A DNA stretch of 13,115 nt from Clostridiales bacterium (GTDB lineage Bacteria > Bacillota > Clostridia > Monoglobales > Firm-18): NCBI GenBank assembly GCA_031255355.1, contig JAIRSR010000269.1, positions 1 to 13,115 on the forward strand, read 5' to 3'. The position numbers and the translations under genes were made by a program. How positions within the stretch are numbered: the stretch's first letter is position 1; every line of letters begins with the position of its first letter. The notes below the pieces were generated by a model. The model was not told where the DNA came from and did not search any database. It saw only the letters and a list, made by a program, of their open reading frames with translations. Shown piece after piece: positions 7,167 to 13,115 of this stretch.

Positions 7167-7196
7167 ATTATACTACTAAAGTTATGAAGTTGTCAA
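7167..7196 (-). promoter_or_regulatory. Consensus sigma-A promoter of the two-component operon
   Basis: On the minus strand a perfect -35 box TTGACA (7196-7191) and a perfect -10 box TATAAT (7172-7167) are separated by 18 nt, in an AT-rich stretch that stands out from the GC-rich surroundings. Transcription would start near 7160, about 50 nt before the kinase ATG. The full match suggests steady expression of the sensor pair. Confidence 0.9.
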
Positions 7197-7226
7197 GAAA
7201 AATTGATGAATTCTCATACCCTCCTT

Positions 7227-7258
7227 AAAAGCCGGAATAAACCGCAGACCGCCTCCGG
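7227..7258 (-). terminator. Weak possible terminator after the isomerase gene
   Basis: On the minus strand CCGGA (7258-7254) can pair with TCCGG (7236-7232) across a 17-nt loop, followed by CTTTT. The stem is only 5 bp, so this is a poor terminator. It is reported because it lies where the SLH operon should end, before the kinase promoter. Read-through into the two-component genes is possible. Confidence 0.25.
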
Positions 7259-7269
7259 AATTACCGCCC

Positions 7270-8082
7270 CTACTTCAGCTTTGCCATTAGGGTGGCGAAC
7301 TTTGGGATTACGAGGTCGGCGGTCAGGTGCCGGATTTCGTCTTTCCATATATCTTCCCACTCCAACGAATAATAGCCGCCATAGCCGCGCGCTTGTAGCG
7401 CGGCGACAATCTGCGCAATCGGCAATTCGCCGTCGCCGAGGTCGGTATAGATATATTCGGGATGACCCGCGTTCGGTACACCGTCTTTCAAGTGGACATG
7501 GGCAATATCGCCGCCAATCGTTGCGAGCGTTTGCCCGACCTCCTCCCCCTCCTCGAGCGGGTGGATGATGTCCCAAATGATTTTTAGGTTAGGTAAGTTC
7601 ACTCCGTCAAGGATGCCGCGCAGTACGCTACCCTTGGAATATTCGTTGTGCGTTTCAATCCACACTTCGGCGTTTTGCTGTGCCGCCATTCCGCAACATT
7701 CGCGCACGAATTTGATAATCGCCGCGTCGTCGGGGGTTTGATACGGTATGGTCGGGTGGTTGGGGAAATTGCCGAGGAAAATCCTAACCGCCGATGTGCC
7801 GAGCAGACGCGCAAGCCTTAAATTTTGCGCGAACAACGGCAATTGCTCCGCTTCGTAACCGCGCGGGGCGACGGCAGAACCCAAGTTGGAAACGACCATT
7901 CCGTATTGAGCGAGAGTGCTTTTTAGCTCCGCCGCTTCCTGTTCGGACATTTCGAGCGACGACCAGCGGCTTTCAAGCCCTGTGCGTATTTCGAGCGCGG
8001 TTATGCCGTTCGCCGCGCACAGTTTGCCCACGCGCTCTATCGGCCAACCGTCAAAGGTAATTGTACTGCACGATAATTTCAT
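7270..8082 (-). CDS. Sugar phosphate isomerase/epimerase-type TIM-barrel protein
   Basis: This 270-residue cytoplasmic protein belongs to the xylose-isomerase-like (AP endonuclease family 2) TIM-barrel group, which includes sugar isomerases, epimerases and inositol catabolism enzymes. The expected metal ligands are in place: E143 (WIETHNEYS), D171 (IIWDIIHP), H197 (HVHLKDG) and E241 (YSLEWED). The start MKLSCSTITFDG is typical. I chose ATG 8082 because AGGAG at 8091-8095 is 8 nt away; the ATG at 8088, two codons earlier, lies too close to it. The gene follows the dehydrogenase by 21 nt and is probably the last of the operon. The two enzymes may act in sequence on a sugar-derived hydroxy or keto acid, but this is inference; the exact substrate is not visible. 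Confidence 0.9.
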   Translation of the reverse strand: MKLSCSTITFDGWPIERVGKLCAANGITALEIRTGLESRWSSLEMSEQEAAELKSTLAQYGMVVSNLGSAVAPRGYEAEQLPLFAQNLRLARLLGTSAVRIFLGNFPNHPTIPYQTPDDAAIIKFVRECCGMAAQQNAEVWIETHNEYSKGSVLRGILDGVNLPNLKIIWDIIHPLEEGEEVGQTLATIGGDIAHVHLKDGVPNAGHPEYIYTDLGDGELPIAQIVAALQARGYGGYYSLEWEDIWKDEIRHLTADLVIPKFATLMAKLK

Positions 8083-8090
8083 AATCATCT

Positions 8091-8095
8091 CTCCT
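8091..8095 (-). promoter_or_regulatory. Ribosome binding site deciding the isomerase start
   Basis: AGGAG on the minus strand lies 8 nt before ATG 8082 but only 2 nt before ATG 8088. It supports the shorter protein beginning MKLSCS. Confidence 0.7.
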
Positions 8096-8103
8096 AACTA
8101 TAA

Positions 8104-9099
8104 TCACGTTGTCATCTCTTCCGCTATATGGCGGGGAATTTGGTCGAGCAGCGGCTTGCCGTTGATAAAGCGTTCGATGTCGTCAGTCATTTTTTCGCCG
8201 ACTATGCGCCGCCTGTCGAGCGTCGGCCCGCCTTGGTGCGGGAACAACGACACGTTATCGAGTTTTAGCAGCGGGCTGTTCTGCGGCAACGGCTCAACAT
8301 CGTAAACGTCAAGCACCGCGCTGAAACGCCCGGTTTTCAGTTCCTCTATCAACGCCGCTTCGTTCACCACCGAACCGCGCGAGGTGTTAATGAACACCGT
8401 GCCGTCCCGCATAAGCTTTAACAGCGGCATGTCTATCATGTGATACGTTTCCGCGTTCTGCGCCGTGTGCAGAGTGATTACTTTGCAGGTAGAGAAAATC
8501 TCTTCAAGCGACGCGTATTCAAAGCCCAGCTCTTTCGCCGTTTCGGGGTTGGGACGGTGGGAATAGACCTTGAATTTAATCCGAAACACCTTGCCCATGT
8601 TTATGAGGTTACGCGAAATCGCGCCGAGGCTTATCACACCGACCGTTTGGTCGAGCAAGCCTTCGTTATACGCCGCCGCGTTAATCGGCCATTCGCCTTT
8701 TTTGACCTCGGCGGCGAAATAATCGAGTTTGCGCAGGGCAAACAGTATGTATGCCAGTGTTCCTTCCGCGACAGATTCGGCATAGTAGCGATTGCCCGAG
8801 GCGACCTTGATTCCTAAGTCGTAAACGCTCATATGCAGCAAAAGGCTTACCGAGCCGCCTGTGTGCGCGACGAGTTTGACGGAGCTGCCCCGTAACAGTT
8901 CGCTGTCCAGCTTAGGCGTACCCCAACCCGTGAGCAAAATGTCTTTGTCCGCGAGTTTCGCCTTGAGTTCTTCGCGGGTGAAATGGCGTTCCGTTGTGTT
9001 GTACTCTACTTCGCCCAACTTGTTCAACCGCTCACAGGTCTCCGCGTCCAAAAAGGAATCGCGCTCGTAACCGATTGGATTTGTGACTAAAATTTTCAA
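8104..9099 (-). CDS. D-2-hydroxyacid dehydrogenase family protein with degenerate glycine motif
   Basis: This protein belongs to the NAD-dependent D-isomer 2-hydroxyacid dehydrogenases, which interconvert 2-hydroxy and 2-oxo acids. It has 331 residues from the TTG start at 9099, chosen because AAGGAG at 9108-9113 is 8 nt upstream; a GTG at 9108 overlaps that site. Numbered from the TTG, the catalytic triad is intact: R241 (NTSRGSVVNE), E269 (DVYDVEP) and H288 (FPHQGGP). The nucleotide-binding turn, normally GxGxxG, reads SLGAIS at 157-162, so the first and last glycines are serines, although the flanking strand (VGVI) and helix remain. Cofactor affinity may be altered. The gene is 27 nt after the SLH gene and 21 nt before the isomerase. 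A sugar-acid or serine-type 2-hydroxyacid is possible, but the substrate is unknown. Confidence 0.9.
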   Translation of the reverse strand: MKILVTNPIGYERDSFLDAETCERLNKLGEVEYNTTERHFTREELKAKLADKDILLTGWGTPKLDSELLRGSSVKLVAHTGGSVSLLLHMSVYDLGIKVASGNRYYAESVAEGTLAYILFALRKLDYFAAEVKKGEWPINAAAYNEGLLDQTVGVISLGAISRNLINMGKVFRIKFKVYSHRPNPETAKELGFEYASLEEIFSTCKVITLHTAQNAETYHMIDMPLLKLMRDGTVFINTSRGSVVNEAALIEELKTGRFSAVLDVYDVEPLPQNSPLLKLDNVSLFPHQGGPTLDRRRIVGEKMTDDIERFINGKPLLDQIPRHIAEEMTT

Positions 9100-9107
9100 T
9101 CTTGACA

Positions 9108-9113
9108 CTCCTT
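9108..9113 (-). promoter_or_regulatory. Ribosome binding site deciding a TTG start
   Basis: AAGGAG on the minus strand is placed 8 nt before TTG 9099, matching the spacing seen at other genes here. The protein then begins MKILVTNPIGYERD, a normal first strand for the family. Confidence 0.65.
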
Positions 9114-9126
9114 ATTCTGTTATATT

Positions 9127-11700
9127 TTATCTGTATATTACCATAGTTTGCGGCACGGACGCGCGTGTGTGCAGTATGAACCGCGAACAGTCCGCGCCGT
9201 TGTGGACGTAATCAAGCACATCGTTATACGTCGCCTTTACGATTGTACTGATTTCGCCGCCCTCGGCGGTGCAGATGTACAGCTTAAACAAGTTGAGGTT
9301 ATAATTTTCCCAAAGGTCGGTTGCAAGGATCGGTTCCGTGACGGAGTCTTTCATCACGACGCGGCAGTTATAGCCGTCGCGCAGATAGACGAAGCCCTCC
9401 GCAAACCGAATGTTTGCGTCAAACGCCTCGGCGGAAGGATTGGGCGTGAAGTACCGCGTCTTATCTTTCCAAGTGTATATCGTTTCGACCATAGTGACTC
9501 TGTCCTTGGAATCGCGTGCCACGCGTATTACGTCGCCGCGGATGATCTGCTTGCCGTCCGTTGTGACAACGGCGGTTTCGGGCAGCGTGGTGTATTCGAC
9601 GTACTTTCCGTTTTCATAGCCGTATATTTTGCTCACCTCCGCGCCGTCGCCGTTGCTTACCTTGGTGATTTTATCGACGATGAGCCATTGGGTGTTAAGG
9701 TCGGGTTCGCGCTCGATTTCCTGCGCCACCACGATGTCGCTGATCACGCGTCCTTTGCCGAACGAGTAACCGCCGACAGAATAGTACAGGTCGTTTGAAA
9801 AGAACGCCGTGCCTACGACGGAATATCTATCTTCGTCCGCCTTGTTCTCCTCGGCGGGGAGGAGGAAAATAGTACCCTCGTCGTCGATGTTTACCTTGTT
9901 GCCGAACGTTCTGCCTGTGAGTTTATAGCGCATGGTCGCCAGCGCGTTAAACTCGTAATCGGTGATGATATTTTCGTCGTCGTTTTCCTCCGCGCTCATG
10001 GTTGGCGTATCGATTTTGTTAATTTCTCCCGCCGTGTTCAGGGAATAGCCTACAGGCTGACGTTTGTTGAGTGCCGCCGCGATTGCCGCGCTGTCACGCG
10101 TGACTATGCCGTCGATTTCAACCTTTTGTTCAAGGGAGCGCGTTTCCCACTCGCCGCTTGCGGTAAACAGGCGGACGATTACAGTGCCGCTAATCCCCGG
10201 TTTTTGCGCCGCGCCCGTAATCAACCCCGCGCGAAGCGAACCTGCGCGGAGCGAGAAATCAGCTATTCTTCCGTTCATATCCAAACGGAACACCGCGTCC
10301 ATCCCGACGTAAACGCCTTTTTTAAGGTTGTTCGCGGCGGTATACAGCGTTTCGCCGATTTTGATTTCGCGCAATGTACCGCGAGCGGTTTCGATATTGC
10401 TCACTTCATCGACTTTATTCGAGATTGTTTGGTTTGAAATGACCCCCCGCACCACTTGACCGTTTTTGCTTACCATAAAGGTAATCACGGCGTCCTGCTT
10501 GATTGCGCTGAAGTCCGCCGTTTCGCCGTCCGCGCCGCGCAGTTCGACAATCCGTCCGTTCGTTTGCTCAAGCTCGAACACACCGCCGTTTTTGTCATAC
10601 ACTATGCTTTTATCCTTGTTCACGCCGCTTACAACGCAGTTTTGCCAACCGGAAACTACCGCAACGTCGTAAACGCCGCTTAACGCGGTATCCATAAGAG
10701 TTACTTCGCCGTAAGGAACAAGTATATCGTCTGCGGTGAAGTTGGGCAGGCTTTCGCCGTTATACAGCACAATCAAGCCCGGCGCAAGCTTGTACGTCCT
10801 GCCGCGTCCGTTCCCGCCCGCAGTGAGTGTGCCTGTTTCAAACGAAATCAGCTCGTCCGCGCTTATGGTTACGCTTTCGGGCGTTTTCACCGGCGCAAGC
10901 CAAATAATCGTCTTTTCCTCGTCTTCTATTTTGTAATACGCCCTCACACGCACGCCCAACAAACCGTCCGCTTCCGCAAGCGGGCAGAGATACGCCTCGC
11001 CGTCTATCCGAATCAGCGGGCGGGCGGCGGCCGAACCGTCGGTAAGTCCGCTGTAACGGTTTTGCGTCACTACACCCTCTGCCTTGCCGATGTCGTAACC
11101 GTGGTATTCGGTAACAATCGTCCTGCCTTTTTCCGACGCGTACGACACAGTTTCGCCGTACTGATATTGGAGCATTATGTCAACCTCAAGCGCGTTGCGT
11201 ATTAGACGGAGCAAATCCGCCTGTTTCAAGCTGTCGGTTTCGGTCACGCCGCGTGTTAAACCAAGCCGCTGCGCGACCACGCGGCAACCGCCGGGGTACC
11301 CGCCCGACTGCTGTTCCTGAAAGGTGTAGCCCAAAATGTTGTTGAATATTTTGAGCGCCTGCGGCAAGGTCGCCGCGTCGTCGGGGTTGAATTGATGATT
11401 GTAGCCGTTCACTATGCCGAGTTCCGCCGCCGTGTTGATTGCGCTGTCGTCCGCGCCCACATCGGTGAAATAAATCTTTTCGCTTACCGCCGGCGCGTTG
11501 ATGAGCGTGAGCGCGGCGGTCGCGAGTTCGCGGCGGGTGACGGGCTTTTCGGGTGTATACGCGCCTTGATCCATAAACCCGAGTATGAAAACGAGTTCGG
11601 CATCGTCGTACTGCGGCGCGTCGGCGGCGGTTCCCGCAAGAGATCCCGCCGTCAGCACGAGCGGGAGTATCATGAAAACCGAGAGTAATTTTTTAGTCAT
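9127..11700 (-). CDS. Secreted protein with N-terminal SLH repeats and long beta-rich region
   Basis: This 857-residue protein should be exported and anchored to the cell wall. Residues 1-27 form a signal peptide (MTKKLL, hydrophobic core, AGTAADA). Three divergent SLH repeats follow at about 32-69, 76-124 (YFTDVGADDSAINTAAELGI, then NGYNHQFNPDD) and 134-174. The first and third have drifted from consensus, so anchoring strength is uncertain. The remaining 680 residues are mostly short beta strands with small repeated modules, for example LLGVRVRAYYKIEDEEKTII and GMDAVFRLDMNGRIADF, of a kind seen in other Clostridia SLH proteins. No enzyme motif was seen. ATG 11700 lies inside the last codons of the upstream SLH gene (8-nt overlap) with GGAGG 8 nt before it, which suggests translational coupling. 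The paired genes may build a shared surface layer. Confidence 0.9.
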   Translation of the reverse strand: MTKKLLSVFMILPLVLTAGSLAGTAADAPQYDDAELVFILGFMDQGAYTPEKPVTRRELATAALTLINAPAVSEKIYFTDVGADDSAINTAAELGIVNGYNHQFNPDDAATLPQALKIFNNILGYTFQEQQSGGYPGGCRVVAQRLGLTRGVTETDSLKQADLLRLIRNALEVDIMLQYQYGETVSYASEKGRTIVTEYHGYDIGKAEGVVTQNRYSGLTDGSAAARPLIRIDGEAYLCPLAEADGLLGVRVRAYYKIEDEEKTIIWLAPVKTPESVTISADELISFETGTLTAGGNGRGRTYKLAPGLIVLYNGESLPNFTADDILVPYGEVTLMDTALSGVYDVAVVSGWQNCVVSGVNKDKSIVYDKNGGVFELEQTNGRIVELRGADGETADFSAIKQDAVITFMVSKNGQVVRGVISNQTISNKVDEVSNIETARGTLREIKIGETLYTAANNLKKGVYVGMDAVFRLDMNGRIADFSLRAGSLRAGLITGAAQKPGISGTVIVRLFTASGEWETRSLEQKVEIDGIVTRDSAAIAAALNKRQPVGYSLNTAGEINKIDTPTMSAEENDDENIITDYEFNALATMRYKLTGRTFGNKVNIDDEGTIFLLPAEENKADEDRYSVVGTAFFSNDLYYSVGGYSFGKGRVISDIVVAQEIEREPDLNTQWLIVDKITKVSNGDGAEVSKIYGYENGKYVEYTTLPETAVVTTDGKQIIRGDVIRVARDSKDRVTMVETIYTWKDKTRYFTPNPSAEAFDANIRFAEGFVYLRDGYNCRVVMKDSVTEPILATDLWENYNLNLFKLYICTAEGGEISTIVKATYNDVLDYVHNGADCSRFILHTRASVPQTMVIYR

Positions 11701-13115
11701 TGGCCGCACCTCCGCGTGTCAAGCGATATACGCCGTAGATTAACTTTGCCGCTTCAGCGCGGGTTACGGGTAAACCGGGGCGGAACGAGCCGTCCTCGTA
11801 GCCGGAGATGATCCCCGCCCCGCACAGCGTGAATACCGCTTCGGCCGCGTAATCCGCGATTTGCGCCGCGTCGGTGGGGGTGTACGCTCTCACCGCGTCC
11901 CGCAAAATGTTGCCGTATTGCGCGGCGCGGTAAAGTATCGCCGCGAAATCCTGCCTTGTAATCGCCTCACCCGCACCGAACCGTCCGTCGGCAAGACCGT
12001 TTACGATGCCCGCCCCGCACAGCGCGGTTACGTATGAATAGTACCAATCGTCCGGCGTTACGTCGGAAAAGTTCGCGTTGCCGCCCGTTATGCCGAACGC
12101 GCCGGCGAGCATCTTTGCCGCTTCTTCACGCGTTACATGATGATTCGGTTCAAACTTGCCGCCGCCCGTGCCGCTGATTACCCGCGCTTCGGACAGCGCG
12201 GTCAGTGCGTCAACCGCCCATTCCACCCCTTGCAGGTCGGTGAACGGAAGTTCTTTCGCCGTGTTGCCTTGCGTCGGACCGCCGCCGTCATCGGAGGGGA
12301 CAACGCCGCCGCTCACTGTTCCGCCGCCCTTGCCGCCAAACGCGTTGCCGCCGCTGTTTCCGCCGCGCGGCGGCGCGGTGAACGACACCGCGTTAAAGGC
12401 GGATTTAAGCGCGTCGAAAGACGCGTACACACCCGCCAGCTTTTGGGCGAAATCGAGTTTGGCGTTCGCGTCATAAACGGTGAAATTAAACCCTTTTGAC
12501 GACAAATACGCGCGGTTGTCATCGATGATTTGCGGTATATGACCATACCCGCCCGAAAGCGGGTAGGATATTTGCGCGACGATTACCGCGTTTTGGAACG
12601 CCGCCGCGAACGCGTCAACGCCGGTGATGCTTTTGTTGGAAAGGAGGGTGAACGCCGCGCTTCTGCCCCTGTCGCCGATATTGGCGGAAAACGCCGCAAC
12701 CGCCGCGCGGTCAAGTTCGGGAAACAGACTTAAATAATCTTGTAGCGGAAAGGCGCTTCCTTTGTTCAAAAGCGCGAGAACGGCAGACCGATCGAGTTTG
12801 CGTAAGAACGCGCCGACCTCGTTGCCGTCGAACGGCTTTTGCCGTTCCATAACCTCGCCCAATTCCGGCTTCGCCTTGCTAAGCGCGTCGGCTTTCAGCG
12901 CGAAGTCCCATTCCAAGATGAGTTGAGTGTTAACAGAAGTCAGTTTTTCGGTGAACGCGCCGCCTGTTAAGCCTTGAAGCTCGGTGATGACCCGCGATTT
13001 ATCCGAAACGTTGATCAGCGTTACGGGGAGTTCGCCGGAATGATACCGATCCGAAACGCGCACTGTATATTCGCCTGTCGTGAAATCTGCGGCAAGGAGC
13101 AAGGTTGCCGTGAAC
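11693..13115 (-). CDS. Secreted protein with three C-terminal SLH repeats (5' end cut by window)
   Basis: The frame is open to the right edge, so the N-terminus is missing; 473 residues are visible. The first part (FTATLLLAADFTTGEYTVRV) looks like beta strands of an extracellular domain. Residues from about 70 to 245 are helical, with three loosely similar segments (VLALLNKGSAFPLQDYLSLF, AFTLLSNKSITGVDAFAAAF, KLAGVYASFDALKSAFNAV). A Gly/Ser/Pro-rich linker spans about 249-286. Three good SLH repeats follow at about 289-336, 348-396 and 411-459, with the usual FSDV-type opening, GxxDGxFxP turns and VTRxEAAKxL helices. These bind secondary wall polymers in Gram-positive bacteria, so this is a wall-anchored protein. 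The role of the N-terminal part is unknown. The stop TAA at 11693-11695 overlaps the next gene. Confidence 0.92.
   Translation of the reverse strand, partial: FTATLLLAADFTTGEYTVRVSDRYHSGELPVTLINVSDKSRVITELQGLTGGAFTEKLTSVNTQLILEWDFALKADALSKAKPELGEVMERQKPFDGNEVGAFLRKLDRSAVLALLNKGSAFPLQDYLSLFPELDRAAVAAFSANIGDRGRSAAFTLLSNKSITGVDAFAAAFQNAVIVAQISYPLSGGYGHIPQIIDDNRAYLSSKGFNFTVYDANAKLDFAQKLAGVYASFDALKSAFNAVSFTAPPRGGNSGGNAFGGKGGGTVSGGVVPSDDGGGPTQGNTAKELPFTDLQGVEWAVDALTALSEARVISGTGGGKFEPNHHVTREEAAKMLAGAFGITGGNANFSDVTPDDWYYSYVTALCGAGIVNGLADGRFGAGEAITRQDFAAILYRAAQYGNILRDAVRAYTPTDAAQIADYAAEAVFTLCGAGIISGYEDGSFRPGLPVTRAEAAKLIYGVYRLTRGGAAND
11709..11713 (-). promoter_or_regulatory. Ribosome binding site for the 857-residue SLH protein
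   Basis: GGAGG on the minus strand lies 8 nt before ATG 11700, inside the end of the upstream SLH coding region. It supports ATG 11700 over the GTG at 11709, which overlaps the site itself. Confidence 0.7.

Noticed and set aside
7182..7217. An 11-codon leader peptide (MRIHQFFLTTS) with AAGGAGG just upstream, between the isomerase and kinase genes
   Set aside because: The ribosome site is only 2 nt from the ATG, and the frame overlaps the -35 box of the kinase promoter, so it would sit only on read-through RNA. Chance is the simpler explanation.

Overview
All recognisable genes in this window lie on the minus strand, so the biological order runs from high to low coordinates. The sequence looks like a fairly GC-rich member of the Bacillota, probably Clostridia. 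Supporting signs are S-layer homology (SLH) cell-wall anchors, a lipoprotein sugar-binding protein with two CUT1 permeases but no ATPase, a CUT1 locus next to a two-component system, and AGGAG-type ribosome binding sites about 8 nt before several starts. No plasmid, phage or insertion-sequence genes are visible. No gap between genes exceeds 180 bases.

Region 1 (13115 to 7270) reads as one operon. It starts with the 3' part of a secreted protein carrying three C-terminal SLH repeats. An 857-residue secreted protein with three N-terminal SLH repeats follows and overlaps it by 8 nt. Next come a D-2-hydroxyacid dehydrogenase-family protein and a sugar phosphate isomerase/epimerase-type TIM barrel. 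The last two are cytoplasmic enzymes joined to wall-anchored proteins with gaps of about 20-30 nt.

Region 2 (7196 to 4821) is a two-component system. It has a consensus sigma-A promoter, a seven-helix membrane histidine kinase, a NarL/LuxR-type response regulator, and a 12-bp hairpin terminator with a T tract.

Region 3 (4883 to the left edge) is a carbohydrate importer operon: an extended -10 promoter fused to the preceding terminator, a solute-binding lipoprotein, two permeases, and a secreted protein made of near-identical 244-residue tandem repeats that runs off the window. The repeats look like a concanavalin-A/LamG-type beta sandwich. A working model, by inference only, is that the kinase senses an external cue, the regulator controls the importer, and the secreted repeats bind a glycan whose fragments are imported. 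The SLH proteins would form or decorate the cell surface.

The least ordinary features are the mosaic divergence between the tandem repeats, the promoter embedded against a terminator, and the degenerate nucleotide-binding glycine motif in the dehydrogenase. I see no clear-cut novel defence or mobile system.
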